A DNA stretch of 64,000 nucleotides from Flaccisagitta enflata (GCA_965153355.1 OZ231127.1:78678001-78742000); one strand, 5' to 3'; positions 11,965 through 22,687 are shown, numbered from the stretch's first letter. The notes: a model not told the origin generated them from the sequence alone. Made by a program: numbers and translations.

Positions 11965-13390
11965 TGCTTAATTTGTTGAAGAAGGTGGTGCTGGATTTGC
12001 TGGTGGAGGTGGTGCTGGATTTGCTGGTATAGGTGGTGCTGAATTTGTTGGTGGAGGTGGTGCTGGATTTGTTGGTGGAGGTGGTGCTGGATTTGTTGGT
12101 GGAGGTGGTGATGGATTTGCTAGTGGAGATGGTGCTGGATTGGCTGGTGGTGTTGGTGCTGGATTTGTTGGTGGAGGTAGTGCTGGATTTGCTAGTGGGG
12201 TGGTGCTAGATTTGATAAGGTAGGTGGTGCTGGATTTGCTGGTAGGGGTGGTGCTAGATTTGCTAGCGTAGGTGGTGCTGTTTTTATTGGTGGAGGTGGT
12301 GATGGATTTGCTGGTGGGGTGGTGCTAGATTTGCTAGGGTAGGTGGTGCTGGTTTTATCGGTGGAGGTGGTGCTGGATTTGCTGGCGGGGGTGGTGCTAG
12401 ATTTGCTAGGGTAGGTGGTGCTGGTTTTATCGGTGGAGGTGGTGATGGATTTGCTGGATGCGGTGGTGCTGGATTTGCTGGATGCGGTGGTGATGGATTT
12501 GCTGGATGAGGTGGTGATGGATCTGTTGGTAAAGGTGTTGCCGAATATGCTGGTGGAAGTGGTACTGGATTTGTTGAGGAAGGTGGCGCTGGATTTGCTG
12601 GTGGAAGTGGTACTGGATATGTTGAAGAGGGTGGCGCTGGATTTGCTGCTGGCGTTGGTGCTGGATTTACTGGTGGAGAGGGTACTGGATTTACGGGTGG
12701 AGGTGGTGCTGGATTCGCTGGATGCAGTGGTGATGGATTTGTTGGTGGAGGTGGTGCTGGATTTGTTGGTGGAGGTGGTGCTGGATTTGTTGGTGGAGGT
12801 GATGATGGATTTGCTGGGAGGTGGTGCAGGATTTGCTGGATGCGGTGGTGATCGATTTGGTGGACGAGGTGGTGCTGGATTTGCTGGATGCGGTGGTGAT
12901 GGATTTGCTGGATGCGGTGGTGCTGGATTTGTTGGTGGAGGTGGTGATGGATTTGCTGGATGAGGTGGTGCAGGATTTGCAGGATGTGGTGGTGATGGAT
13001 TTGCTGGATGAGGTGGTGCTGGATTTGCTGGATGCGGTGGTGATGGATTTGTTGGTGGAGGTGGTGCTGGATTTGTTGGTGGAGGTGGTGCTGGATTTGG
13101 TGGATGAGGTGGTGCTGGATTTGCTGGATGCGGTGGTGATGGATTTGCTGGTGGCGTTGGTGCTGGATTTGTCGGTGGAGGTGGTACTGGATTTGTTAAG
13201 GAAGGTGGTGCTGGATTTGGTGGTGGAGATGGTGGTGGATTTACTAGTGGAGAGGGTACTGGATTTACTGGTGGTGTTGGTGCTGGATTTGTCGGTGGAG
13301 GTGGTACTTGATTTGTTTAAAAAGGTGGCGCTGGATTTGGTGGTGGAGATGGTGGTAGATTTGTTTGATGAGGTGGTAATGGATGTGATG
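11965..13390. repeat. 24-bp minisatellite (about 60 units)
   Basis: Units of the form GGTGGTGCTGGATTTGCTGG plus TGGA repeat every 24 bp for about 1.4 kb. Variants are GCTGG/GATGG, GCTGG/GTTGG and GGTGGAGGT/GGATGCGGT. As 24 is a multiple of three, each frame gives an 8-residue peptide repeat: glycine/alanine/phenylalanine-rich or VVLDLLVE-like on the plus strand, STTSTNKS-like on the minus strand. Frames are broken by indels, and I see no start context, splice sites or non-repetitive flanking coding sequence. A satellite is therefore more likely than a protein gene, though a degenerate repetitive exon cannot be excluded. Confidence 0.85.
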
Positions 13391-13479
13391 ATGGACGCAG
13401 AGTTGGCGCCGGATGGTTTGACGGCTGGCATGATATCCATCCACGATTTGCCTAAGACAAACAAGATAATTCATTTTAC

Positions 13480-13606
13480 TTTTTGGCGTTTTTTATTGTT
13501 TCGAGCTCACTGCTCCTGCCCAAATGCCCAAGTGACCTTCTCTATCACTGCCCCTGCCCCCCCCCCCCGCAAGCGACTGGGGTGGCCGTGTATCCGACCT
13601 TGTTTT
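13480..13606 (+). mobile_element. Family B 3' part
   Basis: Holds the CTCACTGCTCCTGCCCAAAT box, a second CACTGCCCCTGCCC box, a poly-C run, GCGACTGGGGTGGCCGTGTA and the CCTTGTTTTA end. The hairpin end is missing. Confidence 0.7.
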
Positions 13607-13680
13607 ATTCTTAGGCATTTTCTTTTTCGGTCAATAAACATACTATCATCACAAAAGAAATCTTTACACATGTTTTAACT

Positions 13681-14006
13681 GATATCTCTGGTCAGATTAG
13701 CCCAATCTTTAAACAAATTGGTGGCCATATTAAAGCCCTTCAAATTTGCAAGCGATCTACGCAAACCGCATCTCTCTAACTCAATGCGTTCAAAAGTTAT
13801 TCAACTTTGAATGAAGTATTTCAATTTCGCGTTTACCATTTTCACACTATCTTCAAATGGTACAATTTTACTCCAAATTGAATTACTTCTATACGCATTG
13901 AGCGAGACAGAGGCGGTTTGCTTAGACTTCTTGCAAATTCAAAGAGCTTCATTTATGTCACCAATTTTTCAATGATTCGTTGAGTCTTTCTGGAGCTATA
14001 AGTCTA
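13681..14006. mobile_element. Inverted-repeat element (MITE-like, 326 bp)
   Basis: The two halves are diverged inverted copies: TTTGCAAGCGATCTACGCAA and ACCGCATCTCTCTAACTCAA near 13748-13785 pair with the arm RC of TTTGCAAGAAGTCTAAGCAA near 13915-13945. The axis is near 13843. The outer arms include ATTGGTGGCCATATTAAAGC, versus ATTGGTGACATAAATGAAGC in the partner. That motif also occurs in the MITE at 19737-20901. No clear target duplication was found. Confidence 0.65.
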
Positions 14007-14121
14007 AATGTAGCGAACACTTCCCAGGCAAATGGCCGCTGTAATTCAGTGAAATGGGCCTCACACTAAATATTGATGGCGCCACATTCGATTAGAGCTA
14101 GGGAGAGGTCTAAGAATTAAA

Positions 14122-14166
14122 AACGCCGGGCGCACCGTCTTGGCCCGTGTATCAGGCCTTGTTTTC
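14122..14166 (+). mobile_element. Family B 3' end scrap
   Basis: GGGCGCACCGTCTTGGCCCG followed by TGTATCAGGCCTTGTTTTC matches the family B terminus. The rest of the element is not recognisable. Confidence 0.45.
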
Positions 14167-14396
14167 TGTTGATTTACAAATTGTGAGAGGTTACCTGGGA
14201 ACAACGAAAAGCAGCTTCCAGTAATTTTGTCAAACGACAAAAACCTCTCTTTCTTGACCTTGATCTTGAAAAACCGACGATCTGGACAGTGGACCAATCA
14301 TTTGTTTCTTTTAATTCTCATCATATCATGTTTCCATCGTTATGTCATTCCTTTTATTTCCTTCGTCTTTTTATTTTCCTCTATACCACTGTTGCA

Positions 14397-14463
14397 TGAG
14401 GGAGTGAGCGAAGTGAGTGAGCAAAAAGTGTGAGCGAAGTGAGTGAGCGACCGAGTGGCCCAA
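14397..14463 (+). mobile_element. Fragment of GAGTGAGCGAAG element (family C)
   Basis: Contains GAGGGAGTGAGCGAAGTGAG twice in variant form and ends in GCGACCGAGTGGCCC, as in the copies at 27930-28159 and 31176-31415. The GTTTCTAGT terminal repeats are missing. Confidence 0.6.
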
Positions 14464-14495
14464 CCAAAATGCGATCTTTTTTGTTTAGATTCACG

Positions 14496-14621
<126 letters not shown>

Positions 14622-15131
14622 CTGCCTACTTCTAACCCTAATTGTGCTTCCATGTTACTCTATGTCACCTCACGATGAAAAGCAGCGACGTGGTGACATA
14701 TCGGAGTTCGAGAAGCATAAAAAAGACAAACATGAATTCCTGATGATGATCATACGATATTATCTTTGCTGTAAGAAGGATCATTAATGATGCCATTGGT
14801 ATCTGAAAAGAAAATATTTGATGGAAGGCTAAAGATTGATCGGGACGTTTTGCCGATTGTAAAAACCGTCAAGCTTCAGTAGCCGAAAAAATCTGACGAC
14901 AAAGAAATTTCAAGCGATCATTTTGCAGTGAAAATTAGCATTTGACATCGATTCATATTTTTTGTTTTAACAAAACATCGAAACGGATTGAGTTTGAAGG
15001 TTCTGCTTGATTAGATTGAAATATAACTTCTTGGAGATCATTTTTTTCTTTTTAAAGAATTGATTAAGATTAAGACAAGTAAGGAAATGTTTAGCTTGGT
15101 ACTTTATACGTACAAATTCTAGGTAGTTTAC

Positions 15132-15248
15132 CTGCAAACAGCAAATTGTCAATAATTGCAACACGACTGTTTTCATGGCCCGTCTGATCATAAAAAGGCT
15201 TCGTAATTCGACGAAATTCATGGTGGTGTTTGTGTGGTGAATCAACGC
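15132..15248 (-). CDS. Candidate GPCR exon 3 (third loop / helix 6 start)
   Basis: A 117-bp exon (39 codons, phase 0 at both ends) on the minus strand. The 3' splice site is strong: the pyrimidine tract TTTCCTGTCCTTGTTCCAG precedes GCGTTG. The 5' splice site is TTGCAG|GTAAAC. The product starts ALIHHTNTT and ends RRAMKTVVLQLLTICCLQ. A basic stretch running into a hydrophobic helix is what class A GPCRs show at the cytoplasmic start of helix 6. Its phase fits the exon ending at 16746, but helix 5 is not accounted for between them. Either a small exon was missed or the helix numbering differs. Helices 6 (rest) and 7 were not found further down the strand. The link to the same gene is inference from strand, phase and order. 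Confidence 0.5.
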
Positions 15249-15324
15249 CTGGAACAAGGACAGGAAAGCACAAATTCAACGGCAGCTCAACCTACTTCGG
15301 GTGAAATGCTGCAAAAGATCAAGT

Positions 15325-16073
15325 CAGCTGGGTATCCTACGATTCTAAGAAACCTAGGATTCTGGGTAAGAAAGCTTACGTTTCTAGGTTTCCTAGCTGA
15401 TTTTACAAAGGGAAAGTGAGTCTTTTCATTATAACCCAAAAAGCGCTGCTTTGATTTTTCTCCTTTCTTGGGTGATTGTCCATGATGGCCCAACATCCAG
15501 ATGCCATAAAAGAATAGCATCGCCACTCCGCTGTAAATAGATAAAAAATGTGAATAAAAAAATCCTACCTACGTTTCTTAGGTTTCTAGGTTTTCTAGGA
15601 AAATGTTGCTTATGTTTCTTAGAATTCTAGATTTCCAAGGATTTACAATATCAGCAAAAATAGAAATTTTTTCTTCCTTGTACATCTGTTGCTCCTTTCA
15701 TTGGTTGATTCACTTTTTTGTTAGAAAGTATTTTCATTTTCGCTGACATTGTTAATCTTGGAAAACCTAGAATTCTAAGAAACCTATGCAAAATCTTCTT
15801 AGAAAACCTAGAAACGTAAGAAACCTAGATTAAAATTTTTCTTTCACTTTTTCCACCAACTTAAAGTAGAGTGGCGACGCTATTATTCTATGGCATCAGG
15901 ATGTCTTCCCGTTGTTAATAACCACCCAAAAAATTGGAAAAATTGAAGGGGCGCTTTCTGGATTAAAATGAGAAAAACTCAATTTCCCATTGTAAAGTTG
16001 GTTAGGAAACTTAGAATCCTAAGCTTTCTAACCCAGATTCCTACGTTTCTTAGAATCGTAGGAAACTCAGCTG
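15325..16073. mobile_element. 749-bp inverted-repeat element with 5-bp duplication
   Basis: Flanked by the direct repeat CAAGT (15320-15324 and 16074-16078). The ends are inverted copies beginning CAGCTGGGTATCCTACGATT and, read inward from the other side, CAGCTGAGTTTCCTACGATT. Similarity extends about 220 bp inward, including GATGCCATA(A)AA and CGCCACTC boxes. The interior carries more 'TTTCTTAGGTTTCTAGG' units. No open reading frame of note, so it is non-autonomous. The superfamily is not assigned. It lies in the presumed GPCR intron. Confidence 0.82.
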
Positions 16074-16127
16074 CAAGTGTTACCAGTAAACGGATTGTAC
16101 TTGCACTGCTCAATTGCTGTGGCAAAG

Positions 16128-16735
16128 TAGTGGGGTATGAGCAGTGCATCGGCCCCAAAGGACTGATGTGTTTTAGGCTGTAGAGCACTTGGGTGAATTT
16201 TCACAATCCACAAGTCTGTTTGTGGGGCCAGAGGATTAAGCTGAGCAGATGAAGAAGCGAGATGAAGGTTAAGCTAGGAAACTTGAAATGGCCAGCCTCG
16301 AGCTTTTTAAAGGGTCAGATGTAAGCCTTTAAAGATGAATATTGGATGTGAGGTCCGATTCAGTTAAAATAAAGACTGATCTGAAGCCTAAGAGTTTTGA
16401 TTTTAAGTCTAGCTGATTACAGGCATCAGGGGGTTGATTTCTGGTTTTAAAAAGATGGCTTATGATGGCTGATTTCAAACCTGAGGTTCCAAGTCTCTGG
16501 GGTCTGAATATAGATCAGAGAATAGTCCGATTACAGGTCTGAGAAGGCCAATAAAAGACCTCACCGGGCTGATTACATGTCTCAGAAGGCTGAGTTTAGG
16601 GCACAAAACGTTGACTAAGAGGGATGGATTAGGCCACTGGGGCTTAAGGCTTCCAAGTTGGTGGACAGACGTATAGACAAAGGAACAGTGGACACTGGAC
16701 ATGGGCTCATTGCGGCCGCTGCCAAAAAAGAAGAG
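16128..16735. mobile_element. Degenerate family A element
   Basis: The left end GCATCGGCCCCAAAGGACTG (16150) and right end TTGCGGCCGCTGCCAAAAAA (16710-16729) match the two arms. The interior is made of degenerate 'GGCTGATTTCAAACCTGAGG' units. The right end lies within 15 bp of the 5' splice site of the GPCR exon at 16746. Confidence 0.6.
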
Positions 16736-16745
16736 AAACGCATAC

Positions 16746-16988
16746 CCTAAACATGATCATGTTGGAAATAAACGTGACAATGAGAGCCAAGCCCAAGACG
16801 AGGACGTGTTGAATGTTGAGAGGCCGCATGACTGCCGCTAACGTTTGTGGATCCGAAGGGAAAATGGACAGATTGGTGAGACTCGAAATAATCGGTGGAC
16901 AAACGGAGAGGATCCAGAATGTGGTCAGCATCATGACGAGAAAGCCTCTTGAGACATCCGATCCCCGCATACGGCTCCAATAGCATAT
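16746..16988 (-). CDS. Candidate class A-like GPCR exon 2 (helices 2 end to 4)
   Basis: A 243-bp exon, 81 codons, phase 0 at both ends. Its 3' splice site is TCTTGCCATTGTACAG|ATATGC and its 5' splice site TTTAGG|GTATGC. Joined to the exon ending at 18173, it completes helix 2 with ICYW. A short loop (SRMRGSDVSRG) follows, then a hydrophobic helix (FLVMMLTTFWILSVC, then PPIISSLTNL), the loop segment SDPQTLAAVMRPLN, and another helix (HVLVLGLALIVTFISNMIMF). The piece LAAVMRPL resembles the LAVVRPL that follows the DRY motif at the end of helix 3 in class A receptors. DRY itself is replaced by DPQ, so the receptor is divergent. Alternatively the two helices are 4 and 5 (W...PP fits helix 4). G-protein coupling and ligand cannot be inferred. 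Confidence 0.55.
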
Positions 16989-17161
16989 CTGTACAATGGC
17001 AAGAATCAGGACTAAAAGAAATTTCATGCTTTGCTTTAGCCTGGAGTTGGGTAGGAGCTTTGTGATGACTAATGAATTCATCACCCAACATTTTCGTCGT
17101 GGTTCTTTGTCTATGAGTAGCACAAACCTCTTCATGAGTCTAGTTGATTAGATTTATAGAT

Positions 17162-17504
17162 TACCGTATTTTTTTCTGAAAAGCGCCCCCCTCCATAAAG
17201 CGCCCCCCCCCTCTTTTTTTTCATAGTATAACATTTTTCAGAAAAGATTTGGAGAGAAATATTGAGTAAAATGATGATATAATACAACACAATGAGCCAT
17301 TTTCAACGACTTTCAAACAGATATATATGATGAATATCTCCATTTTGAGTCAAATTTAGCATTTCGGTAGCCTTTCATGAAAAAGATAGACTGAATGACA
17401 GTTTATCTACAATTTAAAGGGGGCGCTTTTTGGAGGGTTTAAAAGCAAAGTCATATTTCAATTTCAAAAGCGCCCGGGCGCTTTTTAGAAAAAATATGGT
17501 ACCA
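17162..17504. mobile_element. 343-bp element with ACCGTATTTTTT terminal inverted repeats
   Basis: The left end TACCGTATTTTTTTCTGAAA then AGCGCCCCCC is inverted at the right end (GGGCGCTTTTTAGAAAAAAT then ATGGTA, 17475-17502). Further AAAGCGCCCCC and GGGGGCGCTTTT pairs lie inside. It is related in end sequence to the 3.2-kb element at 24719-27888, and sits in the presumed GPCR intron. Confidence 0.75.
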
Positions 17505-17786
17505 ATTTTTTTTTTAGAAAATAGGGTATTGATTATGTTGTCCAACTTCGACAGAAGGGCTCACGCATTAAGTCTAAGAGCACACGAGCGCTTACTTACT
17601 TGGCGCGAAATATGGAGACGATGATGGCGGTGAAATTCTCGAGGGAATTATGAGCCACGAAAAGTGGAAAGACGCTTATGAACATTTTTACGCCAATCGT
17701 CGGCGACCGAAGCCCGACGCAGCGAGATGCGAAGAAGAAACCCGGACTCACCTGGCAGCCGCAATAGTCAAATTCTTATCAACTTT

Positions 17787-17939
17787 TTTAAGTCGCGAAC
17801 ACACGACTCTACACCTCGCCGTGTCGGTCCGTCCATCCGTCCGTCGGTCCGTGACATTTTTGAATTGCGACCGGTTATGGCATCACTGCCCCTGCCCAGC
17901 CGTCCGCAACTGTTTTGCCGTGTTTCCGGCCTTGTTTTT
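17787..17939 (+). mobile_element. Family B element, complete copy
   Basis: Hairpin AGTCGCGAACACACGACT, then CTCTACACC, a CCGTC tandem stretch, the CACTGCCCCTGCCCAGCCGT box, CCGCAACTGTTTTGCCGTGT and the CCGGCCTTGTTTTT end. Confidence 0.8.
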
Positions 17940-18172
17940 TAATAATTACAAAAATCGCAAAAATTTTTAAATATTGGTGGGCAATTCGTTGTTTTGTATG
18001 ACAAACATTTTGCCATGGCAAACCGGTATCTCAGAAATGGCCATGAATCATTTTGTGGGAAATTGTTTCATTTTCATATGGTAGATGGTATGATTTCAGC
18101 TATGTTTGACTGGCTAATACTTCTGTGGTTGACTTATCAATTAAAGTCAACGAGTTTGACTCTTAGACTCAC

Positions 18173-18451
18173 CGCGCCCGTGACTAGACCACACACAGCC
18201 ACGTTTATGACCACTACTTCCGCGGTAGAACGAGTCAGTTCTTGACTCAAAACCCACAAGATGAAACCGTTGAATGTGGCGCCGATAATCGTGACGCCGC
18301 CGATGTAAGGCGTCGTTGACAGGATCAACCAAAGAGGGATCCTGAAATTCATGACACTGGTCGTAGTGGAGTTGGAATCATCATCAAAATCATCTTCCGT
18401 CGATGTGTCGCTCCGTGACATCAAATAGTAACTAGTTTTGTTATCAAACAT
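18173..18451 (-). CDS. Candidate class A-like GPCR exon 1 (N-terminus, helices 1-2)
   Basis: A 279-bp exon giving 93 residues. It starts at an ATG at 18451 and ends at a textbook 5' splice site, GGCGCG|GTGAGT (phase 0). The first 37 residues form a short acidic outer tail with two N-glycosylation sequons (N4 in NKT, N27 in NST), expected of an extracellular N-terminus without a signal peptide. Helix 1 spans about residues 48-69 and contains GATFNGFILWVL, where N61 matches the conserved asparagine of helix 1. The loop QELTRST follows, and helix 2 begins AEVVVINVAVCGLVTGA, matching the 'N-L-A-x-A-D' style segment but lacking the aspartate. This layout is characteristic of rhodopsin-like receptors at the plasma membrane. 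The closest subfamily is not identifiable by eye. The exon joins in phase to 16988-16746. Confidence 0.62.
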
Positions 18452-18730
18452 TTTATTTCTCTCTTTTTGTTAGAAACCGCGGTGTGCGATATCTGATGTC
18501 TCGGTCTGAATGACAGCCGCGGTTGTTTGATTGAGGCGGCAAGGATAGGAAACGAAAAAGAAAATCGATCAACAAGCTAGATGACGGAAGTCGCGTCACT
18601 GGCGTATGGGTGGGCGGAGCAGGGTTCAATAGAGGAAATCATGCCAGTCACAAAGAGATCGAGGCCCAAGGCATTTGGATTCTGCAGGGACTCATGTCAC
18701 CATGATATTGTTATATCTTGTGAAATATCA

Positions 18731-18930
18731 TTAGGCCAGATACACGGCCACCTAAGTAGCAAGGAGTGGGCAGGGGTAGTGTTAAAAATGGCTAATTGAG
18801 CATTCGGGCAGGGACACTGATGCAGAAATCGCCTATAAAGGCAGAAAAGCTGAATGATACTAACCAAATGACCGACAAACAGACCGACCAACCGAAATAG
18901 TGAGTTATAGAGTCGCGTGCATGCGAATAA
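18731..18930 (-). mobile_element. Family B element, complete copy
   Basis: Starts GGCCAGATACACGGCCACCT, has the GTGGGCAGGGGTAGTG and GGGCAGGGACACTGATG boxes, ACCGACC tandem units, and ends at TATAGAGTCGCGTGCATGCG near 18928. There is no gene in the following 800 bp. Confidence 0.7.
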
Positions 18931-19736
18931 GAAAAAAAAATCATGAGTAAGGGGCCTTCTACAGGCTCCCATTCAACCAATTACAAACACCCTTTTTGTG
19001 GTCCCACAAAGGCCCCTATCACCTCTGCACATCACATTTGTACATATTGGATTAATGCTATTGGCAATAGGGGCAACCAATTTTAGAGGCAACATCCTTG
19101 CGCAAGCATTTGAGCATGAGCATTCACTCAAATTGGCTGAGGTGAAAAGACCGTGAGATAGATGGACAGACTGACTGAGAGACCGACCGACTTAAGCTCA
19201 TGAGTTCCAAGCCGTCGAATATGAGTTTGATCGATTTTTTCTCGGGACTTGCGCAATGAGCTTTAATCCACAACATACGTGATGCTCAGAATACGTCAAT
19301 AAAACAAACTTCGGGAACAACGCGTTGACACTAATAAGCGATGATACGACCTAGTGCGAAAATAACCAGACCAAAAGAGAATATTTGGCGATCATTTTAA
19401 GCTTGATCACAATTCTATCCTTAAAGAGTTTATAATCTAGAAATCATTCCCTAAGGCAATTACTAGAATTTTGGTTACACTGGTGACAAATTGTAACAAT
19501 CATTTGTCCTTGATTACTTTTTTTTTTATTAAGTGCCGAATAGATGAAAAGTAGATAGATTATTTTGTACATGGAAAACTAGGAGTGGTGCATTTATCAT
19601 TAGTTCACAATCACATAGCCTTTTACTCTATCCATTTATTTCAAATGTCATACGTTTAGTCCACTTTGCAGGATGGAATTTTAACCGTAACTGCTCAAAA
19701 GTTACTGGTCAAAACGTCACCGCAATGGGCAAACTA

Positions 19737-20901
19737 TAGGGTGTTTTACGCGTTTTGAGGTTTAAAGAATCGACAAAGCTTTTCTCCTTGAAAAGTTATT
19801 CCAATTCTGAAAAAAGGTCTGAATAGATCTTGAAGTGCAGTTTTTTTATGTCACCAATTTTTTATATCTGCGCTTTTATATATGCCTACTATGTAAGTTT
19901 GAAGAAAACAACCATATCCAGCATGCATCTTTAATCCGGATAACTATGGCAAAAAACAAGGCCGGATACACGGCCAATACCAGTCGCGGACGGGTGGGCA
20001 GGGGCGGATATGCGTGTTTTCCCACTTTTCGACTCGAGCGTGACGGACCGACCGACGGACCGACCGACGGACGGACAGACGGACGGACGGACAAAGCCTC
20101 TTATAGAGTCGCTAGTCCGCGACTAAAAATGGAAACTACTTGTTTGTTAGCGTTTCACATCCAAGCAATAAAATAAACATAGCAAAATCCATGACCATCT
20201 TGAAGCTCTGTGAAAGATCTTTCCAATGAGACCTTGCTGGTTGTCATATCTCTATCTGTTTAGAAATGGCAGAAGAATGAAGACAGGTGGTCAAGAATTT
20301 GGAAAGTCAGTAACACCTGATTTTCATGGGCTATCTTTATTGTAACATAGAAATTAAACAAATTGAGTTGGAAATTTGTTCTTGGCTCCATTTTATAGAA
20401 AATTCATGGCTCTTTAATTTGCTCATGGATATTGAGTAGCTAAGACAATCCTGAGTTCGTAATTGACAAATATGAAGAGAGTAAAATTTCTCGATGGAAA
20501 AAAAATTGAAAGGAGCATTTTTTTCAATTTGTGATTTTTTCTTTAATCTTTTGCCATTTCTAAATGAATGAAGCTACAATGTCCTGCAACATCGCGTTTT
20601 GAAGATTTTTTTGTGGAGCCTTTAAACAGTCATGGATTTTTTGTAGTTCAGGCCAATAGTTGACCAGAAACTAGCAAAAGAAGTTTTCTATTTTTTTCTT
20701 TACCATGGTTAGTTAACTGGATAATGCTGTTTACTTTAAACTCCCGTAGCTCCCAAGCTAAAAAACGCAAATACAAAAAATTGGTGACATAAAAAAACTG
20801 CACTTCAAGATCTATTCAGACCTTTTTTCAGAATTGGAATAGCTTTTCTAGGAGAACAGCTATGTCGATTCTTTAAACCTCAAAACGCGTGAAACACCCT
20901 G
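19737..20901. mobile_element. 1165-bp MITE with TA duplication (Tc1/mariner-like ends)
   Basis: Terminal inverted repeats of about 130 bp: TAGGGTGTTTTACGCGTTTT GAGG at the left and CCTCAAAACGCGTGAAACAC CCTG at the right. TA flanks both ends (19735-19736, 20902-20903). The inner arms continue through TCTGAATAGATCTTGAAGTG and ATGTCACCAATTTTTTA. A family B copy is inserted at 19956-20128. No transposase is recognisable, so it is non-autonomous. Confidence 0.85.
19956..20128 (-). mobile_element. Family B element nested in a MITE
   Basis: A complete 173-bp copy: ACAAGGCCGGATACACGGCC, CCAGTCGCGGACGGGTGGGC, CACTTTTCGACTCGAGCG, ACGGACCGACCGACGG units, CCTCTTATAGAG and the hairpin AGTCGCTAGTCCGCGACT. 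It is the shortest intact copy and a good consensus reference. It interrupts the left half of the MITE, so it arrived later. Confidence 0.85.
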
Positions 20902-21544
20902 TAGAAGTAAGTTTTTTTCGGATTTGGACCAAGATGGTATGTTGAAGTACTCACGTAAGCGATTAGCTTTCGACGGATTATCAATTGACGCACGCACGAG
21001 CACAAATTAACGCTGCTTCGACAATAGCAAGAGGCTTAAGAGAGACTGTTAAGCCGTTGTTGTAACGCCGTTGACGTATTGCATTAATCCGATTTTGTTC
21101 AGAAACTCATGAAAGTCCTCAGCAAAGAGAAGAGCTTACTAACTACTTCATTTTTCGGTATTCATACAGTTGAACCTTCATGACCTTTACCAGTAAATTA
21201 TATTTTCCTATGATGGGAACAAATATGCACCACCAACCGTGTTTTTATCCATTTACTGTAAATCTTCCTCAGCTTATACAGTGTTCATTTTATTTTCTTC
21301 CTATTTGTCCTTTTTCTTTCTTAGGATCTTCTCTATCTTCTCCTCTTCCTTTTCCTCCTCCTCCTTTCTCGCTCTTCATATGTGGAACAGATGGCACGGA
21401 TTTCTATTCTCTTCCTGTTTTATTATTATCAATTTCTTTCCATATGTTTTGGAAGGAATGTGGTTTGTCTGGTTTTATTGGTGCGTGACTTTATTTTTTT
21501 CTTCAAAAACTTCATCTTCAGAATTCATAATTTTTCAGTCGTTT

Positions 21545-21710
21545 TTAGTTGCGGATACGCAACTCTATAAGAGGCTTTGTCCGTCCGTCCGTTGGTCCGT
21601 TGGTCCGTTGGTCCGTTGGTCCGTCACGCCCGAGTTGAAAAGTGGAAAAACGCGCATTTCCGCCCCTGCCCACCCGTCCGCAACTGGTGGCCGTATATCC
21701 GACCTTGTTT
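21545..21710 (+). mobile_element. Family B element, complete copy
   Basis: Hairpin AGTTGCGGATACGCAACT, TATAAGAGGCTTTG, GTTGGTCC units, AGTTGAAAAGTGGAAAAACG, GCCCCTGCCCACCCGTCCGC and the CCGACCTTGTTT end. Confidence 0.85.
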
Positions 21711-22029
21711 CCCTATTTTCGTGAATGTCTTTGACTTCTGTTGAATTAACATATCATCATATAACATTAAGGACGAAAAATTGCGATGAGGAAGATGAAT
21801 TAGATAACCATGATGTTAGTAACGATTATGTCAAATGGTTTATCAGTGACAGTATCTTTGCCGGTGTATATCTAACCACTCCTCCATGACCTGCTTAAAT
21901 CTTTGAAAATTTTTCGGTTTTTTTTTATTTCATGTCTCTCAAACAACCTACCTTTCTTTTTCTTTTTATTTGTTGTTTCTACGACTTTGTTCCGTTCATC
22001 GCTCCCACTGTCTGTCTGTCTGTCTGACT

Positions 22030-22253
<224 letters not shown>

Positions 22254-22588
22254 CATGATTTTGTTTGTGTCCACTGGCCTACAGTAAAAAACGCGCCAAA
22301 CGGAAATCGGAAGTTGAGGGTTTTTTAACTTGCTCTTTTTTTATATTTTTTTTTGATACAGAGAAACCCCAATTTTGTTCTGACCCCCAACACTTCTCTG
22401 CCCCTCCTCCTCGTCCATCTACTCCTCCTCGTCTTTCTCTTCTCCATCTCCCTCTTCCTCATCTTCCTCATCTTCCTCCTCATCTGCTTACCTCCGACCC
22501 ACAAACTCACCCAAGAGCCTCGAAAATGAAGAACGGAAGAAAGTGGGCCATATGGGGGAGACTCCGAGGAAAGGGAGACAGAGATGAG

Positions 22589-22599
<11 letters not shown>

Positions 22600-22687
<88 letters not shown>

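Noticed and set aside
12415-13678. Large open frames of VVLDLLVE or STTSTNKS repeats as a structural protein gene
   Set aside because: Several frames are open at once, indels break each of them, and no start, splice or unique domain supports one frame.
16707-17135. Whole 142-codon frame starting at 17135 as a single membrane-protein exon
   Set aside because: A strong acceptor (GTACAG at 16989) in phase with the upstream exon splits it. The part upstream of it (KRFVLLIDKEPRRKCW...) has no convincing acceptor in phase. The alternative is not fully excluded.
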